NCBI GenBank assembly: GCA_022781445.1
Contig: JALETQ010000003.1
Location: forward strand, 25,698 to 89,697
DNA: 64,000 bases
Origin: Prevotella sp.
GTDB lineage: Bacteria; Bacteroidota; Bacteroidia; Bacteroidales; Bacteroidaceae
Direction: 5' to 3'
In this document: positions 16,408 to 25,482 of the stretch, piece by piece
How positions within the stretch are numbered: the first letter of the stretch is position 1
Layout of the letters: the number at the start of each line of letters is the position of its first letter
The notes under the pieces: model-generated
What the model saw: the letters and a program-made list of their open reading frames with translations, nothing else
Told to the model about the DNA's origin: nothing
Database searches by the model: none
Program-made: the position numbers and the translations under genes

Positions 16408-16441
16408 AAAGATAAGGATTACTTCGGTAATCCTTATCTTT
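16408..16441 (+). terminator. Terminator of tRNA-Asn
   Basis: Perfect 15-bp stem AAAGATAAGGATTAC and its complement around a TTCG tetraloop, running into TTTTG, directly after the tRNA. Confidence 0.9.
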
Positions 16442-16942
16442 TGTTTGTCCCCTTATCGCATCTTTTCCGACGGCTGTCGACGAACTGTCGTGAATGATAC
16501 CGGCTCGATCGAAGAGCCCGGGATGGTATTAATCCAAATCGGTCATCAGAGCGTTTGTTTATACATCTCCTGTCGTTCAATATCACTTTCCGTCCGGTTT
16601 CGTTTGCTTGCCGACTCGGAATCTGATGATCGATTCGGGTTGAAATGAAACGGATGGCTATGGTATTGAAATGGATGTCGGTCGTGCTTCTGTCGAATTG
16701 TTGCAAACCTCCGTTTCCGGTCCTACAGCAGTCTGTTTCTTTTGTCTCGATACATTTCGCTCCTATATATATAAAAAGGTGTATGCGAAATCATCAATGC
16801 CGTGGACATCTTTGCCGTCCTTCTGTCGGTTTGGTCTGTATGATACCGTACGGACATGACCGTCCTGATGGAAGCAAAGGTGTGCCGAAGGAATTGCGGT
16901 TGGGCAGGGTAGGGACGATGGAGAATCCTCGTCCGGCAGATG
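16442..16942. other. Intergenic region with a complete MITE-like element
   Basis: About 500 bp between the tRNA terminator and the convergent M28 gene. Only the element at 16529-16644 is recognisable; small ORFs here have no support. Confidence 0.6.
16529..16644. repeat. MITE-like element, short form (best copy)
   Basis: 116 bp with inverted ends: left TTAATCCAAATCGGTCATCA, right TGATGATCGATTCGGGTTGA, matching over about 20 bp with three or four differences. The interior carries, in reverse orientation, GAGATGTATAAACAAACGCTC, GGAAAGTGATATTGA and CCGAGTCGG motifs shared with the other copies. No ORF is present. No clear target duplication was found. Confidence 0.75.
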
Positions 16943-17956
16943 TTATTCGGTGTAAAGCAGTTGAAGAAGGGTTTGTCCCACGGCTTTCAGCGTATTCTTG
17001 TCGATGTGCTTCATATCGTCCGAGATGGTGTGCCATGTAGAACCGAAGCTGCTTTGCTTGTTGTCGGCATAGAAAGGAATGATGTCGATGGTGGGAATTT
17101 TGGCAAACTGATTCATGGGCAGGTGGTCATCGTTGATGGTTCCACCCTCTTCGTTGGGGAAATAGTCGCTGAACCCGGCAATACGGGCGGCATTCCACAC
17201 CTTGTCGATGATGTGTTGGGCATAGTAACGCGATACGCCTTCTTGGTAGAAGCGGGCGTTCTCGCCGCCTACCATGTCCAAAAGGATACCGTATTGTGCT
17301 GCGAACTGTTTGGGATAGGTTTCATTCTGTGCCCAATATTTCGACCCCAGTGCCCACGATTCGTCCTCGGTGCGGTTGAGCCATTGGGGTGTTCCCCAGT
17401 CTTCGGCATCGAAGCAGATGAAGTCTACCCCTACTTGGAGCGTCGTGTCGGCTTGGATGATGCGTGCCAACTCCAGCATCACGGCCACACCGCTGGCACC
17501 GTCGTTGGCAGCCATGACAGGTTTGCGCCAGTTGGTGCTGTCGGGATCGTTGTCAGCCCATGGACGGCTGTCCCAGTGGGCACAGATGATGATACGCGGT
17601 TTGTCGGGGTCGCCCTTGGTACGGGCAATGATATTGGTCGATTTAAGTATCGTCCCGTCGTAGCCTTTCAGGTCGGCCTTCTGTTCGATGGTTTCACATC
17701 CGTACTGTTGGAACTTGGCAATGATCCATTGTTTGCACTGTTCGTGAGCCTCGCTGTTCATTGTTCGAGGACCGAAAGCGCATTGTTTGTCGCAGAACTG
17801 CCATGCCGAGTCGGCATCAAACGTGTTTTTTACCACGGCAGCAGTGTCGGTATCGGTTGTCGTATCGTTGTTGGTTTTCTTCTGGCAGCCTGTCATGGTG
17901 ATGCCGAGCAGGGCCGTGCAGGCAAATGCTATTGCAGCGAATGATTTTTTGTTCAT
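16943..17956 (-). CDS. M28-type glutaminyl-peptide cyclotransferase-like lipoprotein
   Basis: 337 residues from the ATG at 17956 (MNKKSFAAIAFACTALLGIT). The lipobox MTGC predicts lipidation, so the enzyme faces the periplasm or surface. Zinc-peptidase fold motifs in order: CAHWDSRPWAD (His, Asp), AANDGASGVAVMLELA (bridging Asp), FDAEDWG (Glu, Asp), LLDMVGGENA and STWHTISDD (His). The pattern of one-zinc glutaminyl cyclases of the M28 clan is closer than that of aminopeptidases, which suggests conversion of N-terminal Gln to pyroglutamate on exported proteins; an aminopeptidase cannot be excluded. Its ATG overlaps the stop of the upstream amidotransferase-dipeptidase gene (ATGA), showing translational coupling. 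Confidence 0.85.
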   Translation of the reverse strand: MNKKSFAAIAFACTALLGITMTGCQKKTNNDTTTDTDTAAVVKNTFDADSAWQFCDKQCAFGPRTMNSEAHEQCKQWIIAKFQQYGCETIEQKADLKGYDGTILKSTNIIARTKGDPDKPRIIICAHWDSRPWADNDPDSTNWRKPVMAANDGASGVAVMLELARIIQADTTLQVGVDFICFDAEDWGTPQWLNRTEDESWALGSKYWAQNETYPKQFAAQYGILLDMVGGENARFYQEGVSRYYAQHIIDKVWNAARIAGFSDYFPNEEGGTINDDHLPMNQFAKIPTIDIIPFYADNKQSSFGSTWHTISDDMKHIDKNTLKAVGQTLLQLLYTE

Positions 17957-19770
17957 GATGTTTGTGTTTGTCGGGCAGCTTGAATCCGGTCCATCAATCG
18001 CAGCCAGTTGCCGCCCCATATCATTGAAATGTCTTGCTCGGTGTAGTGTTCGAGCAGTAGTCTTCGGGTGAATTGTATCATTTCGGAGGCATCGGCCAGG
18101 CCTCTGATACCCCCGTCGCCGTCGAAGTCGGTACCTAATCCCACGTGTTCGATGCCCATGATGTCGATGGCATGCTGCAGATGTGCAACGGCATCTCTGA
18201 TGTCGGTTTCACCCGTTTGGCGCAAGAAGCCGGCATAGAGTGTGATCTGCATCACACCATCGTTTTTGGCAAGGGTTCTCATTTGTGCATCATCGAGGTT
18301 TCGTGGATGGTCGCATAAGGCTTTACAGCAGCTATGCGAGCAAACGATGGGCTGACGACTGATGTCGATGGCATCGTAAAATGATTTCTCGGCACCGTGG
18401 CTCAGGTCGACTATGATGCCTTGTCGGTTCATCTCTTCGATGACCTCTACACCCAGCCGGCTCACACCTCCGTGGGTGTTTTGACCGCGGGCAGAGTCGC
18501 AAAGGTCGTTGTCACCATTGTGGCACAGGGTGATATAGGTGATGCCTCGTGATGCAAAGTGTGCCACATGACCGGTCTGACCTTCCAAGGCCAGTCCGTT
18601 CTCGATGCCGAGCAGGATGGATTTGCGCCGGAGGCGTTTGTTTTGTTCGATGTCCTGTGGGGTTCGTGCAATCGCGACGCGCTCCTTGTCGGTTGCCACC
18701 AATGCCTCGATGCGGTCGAAAATAAAGTTGGCGTAGTCGAAAGGACGGTCGATGTCAAGTGAAATGCTCTCCCGGAAAGGTCTGTCGGTTTTGGGTTGGG
18801 GCAGATAAGCTACCATCGTCACGGCATCCAGCCGTCCGTCGGTCATCTTGGGGATGTCTACCAGAATGCGATTGTCGCGCTTTGTGAAGTCGATTCCCTG
18901 ATGAAAGAACATCGGTGTGTCGCAATGTGAGTCGAGTGTGATGTGCTTTTGATGGAAACGCTTGGCCCGGCGAAAACAATTTCCTTCATCGACAAGCCAT
19001 GCAAAGAGCTTCCTTCCTTCTTCTCCGAGCCATTCGGGATGCCATTGGACACCCAGAATGGCTTTGTCCTCGCAGCTTTCGATAGCTTCAATGACACCGT
19101 CTGGAGCTGTTGCAGATATCCGAAGGTGTTTGCCTCCGTCGGCAACTGCCTGATGATGCAGGGAGTTGACACAGATAGTACCTGTCTGTCCGTAGACAGA
19201 ATCGAGAATGGTATCGGGTACAATGGTGACCGTGTGTGTCGGTGTTGCCTGCTCACATTCCTGCGAATGTTTGAGAAGTGAAGGCACCGTGTCGGAGAGT
19301 GCGCGCCGATGACTCCATTCTTCGCCGAGGTCCTGAATGATTTTGCCACCCAGAGCGGCTGCCAGCGTCTGTATGCCGCGGCAGATGGCGAGTATGGGAA
19401 TTTGTCGTTGGAAAGCCAGTCGGGTAATCATCAGCTCGGGAAGGTCGCGCCGATGGTTGATGGAATGTAACTGCGGGGAGGGCTGTTCGCCCAGCCACAA
19501 GGGATTGATGTCGCCGCCTCCGCTGAGCAACAGGGCATCGATGGTTTCGAGAGTTTCTTCGATGATGCGATCATCTGCCACAGGCGGGATCATCACCGGA
19601 ATGCCTCCGGCTTCGACCACCTGCAGATAATAATGTTCGCAAAGACATACTTGACCTTCACGGTAGTTGGCTGTAATGCCGATGATGGGTTTTTCATCGG
19701 TTGTGTGAAGTCGTTCGGAGGCCGCTTGAAGGTAAGTCGACAGTTCGAACGGAAAGGGATTGTGTGCCAT
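17953..19770 (-). CDS. Fusion: class I amidotransferase-like hydrolase + M19 membrane dipeptidase
   Basis: 605 residues from the ATG at 19770; the track start at 19785 is a TTG. Residues about 25-275 form a peptidase C26 (gamma-glutamyl-gamma-aminobutyrate hydrolase, PuuD-like) domain: ALLLSGGGDINPLWLGE, the nucleophile motif ILAICRGIQTLAA, and the His-Glu pair in GVQWHPEW. Residues about 285-605 form an M19 dipeptidase: HITLDSHCDTPMF (metal-binding HxD), VDLSHGAEKSFYDAI, PIVCSHSCCKALCDHPRN and HVGLGTDFDGDGG. Both halves keep their catalytic residues. The pairing suggests cleavage of a gamma-glutamyl bond followed by dipeptide hydrolysis in the cytoplasm; this is inference. It lies 24 bp after the lrp stop and overlaps the next gene. 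Confidence 0.9.
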   Translation of the reverse strand: MAHNPFPFELSTYLQAASERLHTTDEKPIIGITANYREGQVCLCEHYYLQVVEAGGIPVMIPPVADDRIIEETLETIDALLLSGGGDINPLWLGEQPSPQLHSINHRRDLPELMITRLAFQRQIPILAICRGIQTLAAALGGKIIQDLGEEWSHRRALSDTVPSLLKHSQECEQATPTHTVTIVPDTILDSVYGQTGTICVNSLHHQAVADGGKHLRISATAPDGVIEAIESCEDKAILGVQWHPEWLGEEGRKLFAWLVDEGNCFRRAKRFHQKHITLDSHCDTPMFFHQGIDFTKRDNRILVDIPKMTDGRLDAVTMVAYLPQPKTDRPFRESISLDIDRPFDYANFIFDRIEALVATDKERVAIARTPQDIEQNKRLRRKSILLGIENGLALEGQTGHVAHFASRGITYITLCHNGDNDLCDSARGQNTHGGVSRLGVEVIEEMNRQGIIVDLSHGAEKSFYDAIDISRQPIVCSHSCCKALCDHPRNLDDAQMRTLAKNDGVMQITLYAGFLRQTGETDIRDAVAHLQHAIDIMGIEHVGLGTDFDGDGGIRGLADASEMIQFTRRLLLEHYTEQDISMIWGGNWLRLMDRIQAARQTQTS

Positions 19771-19794
19771 GCCGATATTTTTCAAGAAGAGCTA

Positions 19795-20262
19795 TCAGTC
19801 CTCTTCAAAGACGATGGGGATTTCTCTGCGGATGCTTTCTTCGAGAGAAATGAGCGTTTCGGTGGCCACTACGCCCGGAATGGATTGCATCCTGCCGTTG
19901 AGTAGTTCTTTCAGTTGTTCGTTGTCTCGGGCATACAACTTTACCAACATGGTGTAAGGGCCTGTGGTGAAATGGCATTCCACCACTTCTTTGATGTCGT
20001 TGAGCCTTTCAACAACGTCTTTATACATACTTCCTCTTTCAAGCGTGATGCCCACATAGGTACAGGTCGTGTAACCCAAACTTTTGGGATTGACATCAAA
20101 ACCGCTGCCGATGATGACCCCGTCCTTGATGAGATGTTGCACACGTTGGTGGACTGCGGCTCTCGATACGCCACATTCTGCAGCTACGTCTTTGAACGGC
20201 ATACGGGCATTTTTAGACAAAATGCCGAGTATTTTTTTGTCAAGTTTGTCTGTTCTTTCCAT
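19795..20262 (-). CDS. Lrp/AsnC family transcriptional regulator
   Basis: 155 residues from the ATG at 20262 (MERTDKLDKKILGILSKNAR). Residues 1-60 form the AsnC winged helix-turn-helix (DVAAECGVSRAAVHQRVQHLIKDGVI); residues about 65-140 form the RAM ligand-binding and oligomerisation domain (VECHFTTGPYTMLVKLYARD). Such proteins sense amino acids and form octamers that bind or wrap DNA. It is the first gene of an operon with the amidotransferase-dipeptidase fusion and the M28 enzyme, so control of peptide or amino-acid catabolism is likely. A perfect palindrome overlaps its promoter, suggesting autoregulation. Confidence 0.93.
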   Translation of the reverse strand: MERTDKLDKKILGILSKNARMPFKDVAAECGVSRAAVHQRVQHLIKDGVIIGSGFDVNPKSLGYTTCTYVGITLERGSMYKDVVERLNDIKEVVECHFTTGPYTMLVKLYARDNEQLKELLNGRMQSIPGVVATETLISLEESIRREIPIVFEED

Positions 20263-20348
20263 ATAATATGGTTCTTGTTGACTGGTTGGGCGGTCATTTG
20301 TCTTCACAATCGACGTAAAGATGCACATACCGCCATCTTATAATGTCG

Positions 20349-20380
20349 CAAAAATAGAAAAAAGAAACGGAATATGCAAA
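20349..20380 (-). promoter_or_regulatory. lrp-type gene promoter
   Basis: On the minus strand: perfect TTTG (20377-20380), 20-nt spacer, perfect TATTTTTG (20349-20356). The -33 box and part of the spacer lie inside the palindrome at 20366-20392. Confidence 0.75.
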
Positions 20381-20392
20381 ACATATTCCGTT
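20366..20392. promoter_or_regulatory. Palindrome over the lrp promoter (operator or terminator)
   Basis: AACGGAATATG and CATATTCCGTT form a perfect 11-bp inverted repeat around 5 nt. On the minus strand it is followed by a T-rich run, so it could be the sdaA terminator. It also covers the -33 region of the Lrp/AsnC gene, as an autoregulatory operator would. The sequence alone does not decide. Confidence 0.6.
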
Positions 20393-20501
20393 AAATTTGT
20401 TCATTTTCAAGCCTTGTCGAACCGTGCTGACATGAGTTGTCAAACAGCTTACCGACAGCTGATGCGACAGGCTTACCGCCCCTTGAACAGGAAGAAGCTG
20501 T

Positions 20502-21707
20502 TCAGTCGAAGTCTTTGGCCAATCCTCCTTCGCTGGTTTCCTTGTAGAGAGAAGGCAGGTCGTGACCGGTTTGACGCATCACATTGACGACTCTGTCGAA
20601 CGAAACACGGTGCTTGCCGTCGGAGAAGGTGGCATAGAGGTTGGCATCCAAGGCACGGCAGGCGGCAAAGGCATTGCGTTCGATGCAGGGAATCTGCACC
20701 AATCCGCACACCGGGTCGCAGGTCATGCCCAAGTGGTGTTCGAGTCCCATCTCGGCAGCGTATTCGATTTGCGCCGGACTGCCTCCGAAAAGCTGGCACG
20801 ATGCTGCCGAAGCCATGGCACAAGCCACGCCCACTTCGCCCTGACAGCCCACGTCGGCACCCGATATAGAGGCATTTTCTTTGACCACATTGCCGAAGAT
20901 GCCGGCGGTGGCGATGGCGCGAATGATCCTGTCGTCGCTGAAATTGTGCGCTCTCGACAGATGATACATCACGGCAGGAAGCACGCCGCACGATCCGCAG
21001 GTGGGTGCCGTGACGATGGTTCCGCCCGAGGCATTCTCCTCGCTCACCGCCAAGGCATAGGCATAAACCAAGCCTCGCGACTGCAACGACTGTTTGTAGC
21101 CGGTTGCCTTGATGTAGTACACCGGGGCTTTGCGTGCCAAATTGAGCGGACCGGGCAGCCTTCCTTCGGTGTTGATGCCACGTTCGACCGCCTCTTGCAT
21201 GGATTTCCACACTTCGCGCAGATAGTCCCATATTTCTTCTCCTTCACATTGCCCCACGTATTCCCAGTAACTTCGTCCGTTGGCTTCGCACCAATGGAGA
21301 ATTTCCGACAGTGTTTTCATGGAGTAAACGTCTTCTGTGTGGGTCACCAGCCGGCTTTCCTTGCCTTCCGAAAGGGCACCGCCACCGATACTGTAAACCG
21401 TCCATTCGTTGACGTTTTTGCCTTCGGAGTCGATCATGGAAAACTTCATGCCGTTGGGATGGAAAGGCAGGAAGACGGTGGGTTGCCATTCGATGGTGAC
21501 CGGAGCTATTTCGGTCAGCACCTCTTCGATGGCCTTGTCGGTCATGTGGCCGCGTCCGGTGGCCGCCAGACTGCCGTAGAGTGTCACATGATATGCCACG
21601 GCAGCCGGATAATGTTGTGCATAGAGTTGGGCGGCTTTCTGCGGTCCCATGGTGTGACTGCTCGAGGGCCCCAATCCGATTCGATATATTTCTCTTAATG
21701 ATTTCAT
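20502..21707 (-). CDS. sdaA: L-serine ammonia-lyase
   Basis: 401 residues from the ATG at 21707 (MKSLREIYRIGLGPSSSHTMG); the track start lies far upstream in the glnN end. It is the single-chain form with beta domain first (GPSSSHTMGPQKAA) and the iron-sulphur alpha domain after it (TVTAPTCGSCGVLPAV, VGCQGEVGVACAMA, CDPVCGLVQIPCIERN). The conserved cysteines would bind an oxygen-sensitive 4Fe-4S cluster. The enzyme deaminates L-serine to pyruvate and ammonia in the cytoplasm. It follows glnN by 125 bp on the same strand, joining ammonia release and ammonia assimilation. Confidence 0.95.
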   Translation of the reverse strand: MKSLREIYRIGLGPSSSHTMGPQKAAQLYAQHYPAAVAYHVTLYGSLAATGRGHMTDKAIEEVLTEIAPVTIEWQPTVFLPFHPNGMKFSMIDSEGKNVNEWTVYSIGGGALSEGKESRLVTHTEDVYSMKTLSEILHWCEANGRSYWEYVGQCEGEEIWDYLREVWKSMQEAVERGINTEGRLPGPLNLARKAPVYYIKATGYKQSLQSRGLVYAYALAVSEENASGGTIVTAPTCGSCGVLPAVMYHLSRAHNFSDDRIIRAIATAGIFGNVVKENASISGADVGCQGEVGVACAMASAASCQLFGGSPAQIEYAAEMGLEHHLGMTCDPVCGLVQIPCIERNAFAACRALDANLYATFSDGKHRVSFDRVVNVMRQTGHDLPSLYKETSEGGLAKDFD

Positions 21708-21832
21708 GAGAGGTTTTTTGTGATGTTTGGTATTTGATAAGGTCAAAAGGTGTTTCTTCGGTTGCGGACGATGTCTCATGGCGGAATGTTCTTCCGCACA
21801 TGATTCATCCGCTTGCCGTTGTCGGTACTGCC

Positions 21833-24022
21833 CTACTTGATGAAAAGCAGTTCGCGATACTTGGGCAGTGTCCACCATTCGTCGCTGACAATGAGTTCGA
21901 GCTTGTCGATTTGTCTTCTGATTTCGTCCATTTTCGGAACTACATGGTCGTGATAGGCAATGGCTTTTTCGCGATTCGATTCTATTTTGTTTGCCACTTT
22001 GCGGGCTTGTGTCAGCTCTTCGACCCCCGTTTCGATGGCTTGTGTGCGCTGTGCGATCTCCTTGATGAGTTTTTTGTTGCGCTCGGTGAGCAGGTGAGCC
22101 TCTTCTTTCTCGAAGACCTCGTACATGTTTTTCACGTTTTCAGCCAAGACACTCTGATATTGGGTGGCAACGGGTACGATGTGATTCATGGACATATCGC
22201 CCATGACACGGGCTTCGATCTGCACTCTTTTGGTGTAAGTCTCCCACTTGACGTCGTTGCGTGCTTCGAGTTCCTTGCGATTCATGACACCCATTCGTTC
22301 GAACATGGTGATGCTATCTTCGTCGAGATAGCGGTCGAATATCAGCGGACAGGATGTTTCCACGTCGAGTCCGCGACGTTTCGCCTCGGCAGTCCATTCC
22401 TCATCGTAGCCGTTCCCGTCGAAATGGATGGGCTGACAAGTGCGGATGTCGGTTCTCACCACGTCAACGATGGCAGAAGTGAGTTCTATGCCTTGTGCCG
22501 TCAGATTGTCGACCCGCTGCTTGAAAGAAGTCAAAGCCTCGGCCACGGAAGTGTTGAGGGCAATCATGGCAGAGGCGCTGTTGGCTTCCGAGCCTACGGC
22601 TCTGAACTCAAAGCGGTTTCCGATGAACGCAAACGGTGATGTGCGGTTACGGTCGGTATTGTCGACCATCAACTCCGGAATGGTCGGGATGTCGATTTTC
22701 ATGCCCTGTTTGCCTGTCATCGTAAAGAGATCGTCCTTGTCGGCCTTTTCGATGTGTTCCAACAGTTCGGACAACTGTTTGCCCAAGAATGACGAGATGA
22801 TGGTGGGCGGAGCCTCGTTGCCGCCCAGCCGTTGGGCATTGGTGGCACTCATGATGCTGGCTTTGAGCAGTCCGTTGTGTCGATACACGCCCATCAGCGT
22901 TTCGACAACGAACACCACGAAGCGCAAATTGTCCTCTGCGGTCTTGCCGGGGGCATGGAGCAACACGCCGGTGTCGGTGGAAAGGCTCCAGTTATTGTGT
23001 TTACCGCTGCCGTTGATGCCTGCGAACGGCTTTTCGTGGAGCAGCACTCGGAAGCCGTGACGGCGTGCAACCTTCTTCATGAGAGACATGATGAGCATGT
23101 TATGGTCCACCGCAAGGTTGGCTTCTTCGAAGATGGGAGCCAGCTCAAATTGATTGGGTGCCACCTCATTGTGCCTTGTCTTGACAGGTATGGACAATTC
23201 GAGAGCGCGTATTTCGAGTTCTTTCATGAACGCCTGTACCCTTTCCGGAATCGTTCCGAAGTAATGGTCGTCCATCTGTTGGTTCTTGGCAGAGTCATGA
23301 CCCATGAGCGTTCTGCCGGTGAGCATCAGGTCTGGACGTGCCGAAAAGAGGTCTTCATCGACCAAGAAGTACTCTTGTTCCCATCCGAGATTGCATCTCA
23401 CGCGTTTCACTTCCGGATAGAAGAAGCGGCTCACCTCGGTGGCTGCATGATTGACGGCTCTCAGTGACTTCAGCAGAGGTGCCTTATAATCGAGTGCTTC
23501 GCCGGTGTAGGCGATGAAAACCGTGGGAATACAGAGGGTATCGTCGATGATGAACACGGGCGATGTGGGATCCCATGCTGTATAGCCGCGGGCTTCGAAG
23601 GTGTTGCGGATGCCACCGTTGGGAAACGAACTGGCATCGGGCTCTTGCTGAACGAGCAGTTTTCCCGAAAATTCTTCCATCGGACAGCCTTGCTTGTCAA
23701 TGCTGAAAAAAGAGTCGTGCTTCTCGGCCGTACCTTCATTGAGGGGCTGAAACCAGTGTGTGTAGTGGGTCACCCCATTGTCAACCGCCCATTGTCGCAT
23801 TCCTTCTGCCACGGCATTGGCGATGTCGCGGTCAAGACGGGTGCCGTTGTCGATGACATCCATGAGCTTTGCAAATACTTCTTGAGAAAGATAACGCTTC
23901 ATCTTTTCCCGGTTAAATACGTACTTCCCGAATAACTCTGCCGGACGTGTGGCCGGTGTTTCCGCCTTGACGGGTTTCTTGGAGAAAGCCTTTTCCACCA
24001 CTTTGAATCTTAAATGGGCCAT
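21833..24022 (-). CDS. glnN: Glutamine synthetase type III
   Basis: 729 residues, the large GSIII size seen in Bacteroides and Prevotella. The N-terminal GSIII-specific region (LFGKYVFNREKMKRYLSQEVF) is followed by the catalytic core: HWFQPLNEGTAEKHDSF, CNLGWEQEYFLVD, KTRHNEVAPNQFELAP (metal and substrate residues), NGSGKHNNWSLSTD and RTSPFAFIGNRFEFRAVGS. A helical C-terminal domain completes the dodecamer-forming chain. It makes glutamine from glutamate, ammonia and ATP. GSIII is not controlled by adenylylation; in Bacteroidota it is regulated by nitrogen supply. Neighbours sdaA and dapF suggest a nitrogen metabolism block. Confidence 0.97.
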   Translation of the reverse strand: MAHLRFKVVEKAFSKKPVKAETPATRPAELFGKYVFNREKMKRYLSQEVFAKLMDVIDNGTRLDRDIANAVAEGMRQWAVDNGVTHYTHWFQPLNEGTAEKHDSFFSIDKQGCPMEEFSGKLLVQQEPDASSFPNGGIRNTFEARGYTAWDPTSPVFIIDDTLCIPTVFIAYTGEALDYKAPLLKSLRAVNHAATEVSRFFYPEVKRVRCNLGWEQEYFLVDEDLFSARPDLMLTGRTLMGHDSAKNQQMDDHYFGTIPERVQAFMKELEIRALELSIPVKTRHNEVAPNQFELAPIFEEANLAVDHNMLIMSLMKKVARRHGFRVLLHEKPFAGINGSGKHNNWSLSTDTGVLLHAPGKTAEDNLRFVVFVVETLMGVYRHNGLLKASIMSATNAQRLGGNEAPPTIISSFLGKQLSELLEHIEKADKDDLFTMTGKQGMKIDIPTIPELMVDNTDRNRTSPFAFIGNRFEFRAVGSEANSASAMIALNTSVAEALTSFKQRVDNLTAQGIELTSAIVDVVRTDIRTCQPIHFDGNGYDEEWTAEAKRRGLDVETSCPLIFDRYLDEDSITMFERMGVMNRKELEARNDVKWETYTKRVQIEARVMGDMSMNHIVPVATQYQSVLAENVKNMYEVFEKEEAHLLTERNKKLIKEIAQRTQAIETGVEELTQARKVANKIESNREKAIAYHDHVVPKMDEIRRQIDKLELIVSDEWWTLPKYRELLFIK

Positions 24023-24189
24023 AATTTTTTTACTTTTGATAAATCGACAGATTGCCGATGATGAGACTAATATCCTTTATTGATTGAAGATGAAGGGATG
24101 ACGGTTGCACCGGTCGTGATGAAGATGCCTTCCGGTCAGTCATCATCCCTTGACGGGGCAGATGGACTTCCTTTGCAGACAGGTGGCTG

Positions 24190-25068
24190 TCAGGGTATGA
24201 AACAAACGGAATCCGAGCAGAATACCGGCAGTTCCATTTGTCCTTCATACACGAATGTGGCAGGACCGGTGAGCATCACGTGATTGGTTTGTTCGTCCCA
24301 GTTCACGAATAGGGTGCCTCCGTCCATGACGATGCGACATTTCTCGTCGGCGCGTTTGCTTATCTTGGCGGCTACGGCCGTGGCACATGCACTCGAACCG
24401 CAAGCCTGCGTGATGCCCGAACCGCGTTCCCACACTCTGGTGCGGATGCAGTTGGGGGCGATGACTTGTGCGAACACCACGTTGCAACGCTGCGGAAAGG
24501 CCGGATGGCGTTCGATGGCCGAACCGTAGAGGGTCATGTCCTGTGTGCTCAGGTGTCCGCCGAAGATGACATAATGGGGTGTTCCGAGATTGACAAAGGT
24601 ACCGATGAACTCTTTACCTGCCACTTCGATGACGTTGCTTCCCATGAGGTTGAAGAGGCTTTTGTCGCTGAGAATAGGTTCGCCCATATCGACCGTCACG
24701 TTGATGAGCGCACCGGAGGTGTCGGTATTGAGATGAACATTGCATGAACCCGACTTCGTTTGGAGTATCATGTCGGACTTTTCGATCATGCCGTGTTCGT
24801 AAGCATATTTGGCTATACACCGGGCTGCGTTTCCACACATCTCGGCTTCCGAGCCATCGGAGTTGAAAATGCGCATCGAAAAGTCGGCTTCCTCCGACGA
24901 GTCGAGTTTCTTAAACAGAATCAGCCCGTCACCGCCGATGCCCGTATTGCGGTTTGTCCACACGATGGCGGCATCAACCGGGCGTTCGATATGCTGGTTG
25001 GTGGTATCAACAAAGATGTAATCGTTTCCTGCACCATGCATCTTTGTAAATTTGATGATTTGCTTCAT
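24190..25068 (-). CDS. dapF: Diaminopimelate epimerase
   Basis: 292 residues, slightly longer than the typical 275. The start MKQIIKFTKMHGAGNDYIFVD is the family signature. Two catalytic cysteines are visible: Cys78 in EMCGNAARC and Cys223 in QACGSSACAT. The enzyme interconverts LL- and meso-diaminopimelate in lysine and peptidoglycan synthesis. It is 167 bp upstream of glnN on the same strand; no shared promoter can be excluded. A -7-like TACTTTTG on the minus strand (25249-25256) lies about 180 nt before the start, but the -33 box is weak. Confidence 0.96.
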   Translation of the reverse strand: MKQIIKFTKMHGAGNDYIFVDTTNQHIERPVDAAIVWTNRNTGIGGDGLILFKKLDSSEEADFSMRIFNSDGSEAEMCGNAARCIAKYAYEHGMIEKSDMILQTKSGSCNVHLNTDTSGALINVTVDMGEPILSDKSLFNLMGSNVIEVAGKEFIGTFVNLGTPHYVIFGGHLSTQDMTLYGSAIERHPAFPQRCNVVFAQVIAPNCIRTRVWERGSGITQACGSSACATAVAAKISKRADEKCRIVMDGGTLFVNWDEQTNHVMLTGPATFVYEGQMELPVFCSDSVCFIP

Positions 25069-25482
25069 GAAATTAGTTTTATGCTTTATACCTTATTAAA
25101 TAGTTTTGAATTTGAAATGTATTGCGATAGATGACAAGTTTGAGCATTATGCCTTTACTCAATCTTTGTCAAAGATAGCGAGATGTCAATGCATTGTTTC
25201 TGCGTCCTGTGTCCCAAGGTTGTTATCTACATGGTTACCTGTCGTTTGCAAAAGTACGTTTTTTTGTCGAATAAACGATTTGGGAAATTGCTAAAATTTA
25301 TGTTCGTTCTGCAAAATCTGCATTCTCGCGATTGGTATGTGTTCCTCCGGTGATGCAGCTGGTGTTTGGGGATTGCACATCCTTTTCTTCCGTCTGTCTG
25401 CCAAAAACAAGCCTTTCCCACTTGCCGTTTGTACTTTTCTTTGTACTTTTGCCCCGTCATTCATGGAGTAAATCACTGAATC
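25069..25482. other. Divergent intergenic region, dapF / AspT-like gene
   Basis: 414 bp with a minus-strand -7-like box (25249-25256), the plus-strand promoter at 25421-25451 and no credible ORF. Confidence 0.5.
25421..25451 (+). promoter_or_regulatory. Promoter of the AspT-like gene
   Basis: CTTG at 25421, a 19-nt spacer and perfect TACTTTTG at 25444-25451; the ATG follows after 31 nt. Confidence 0.6.
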
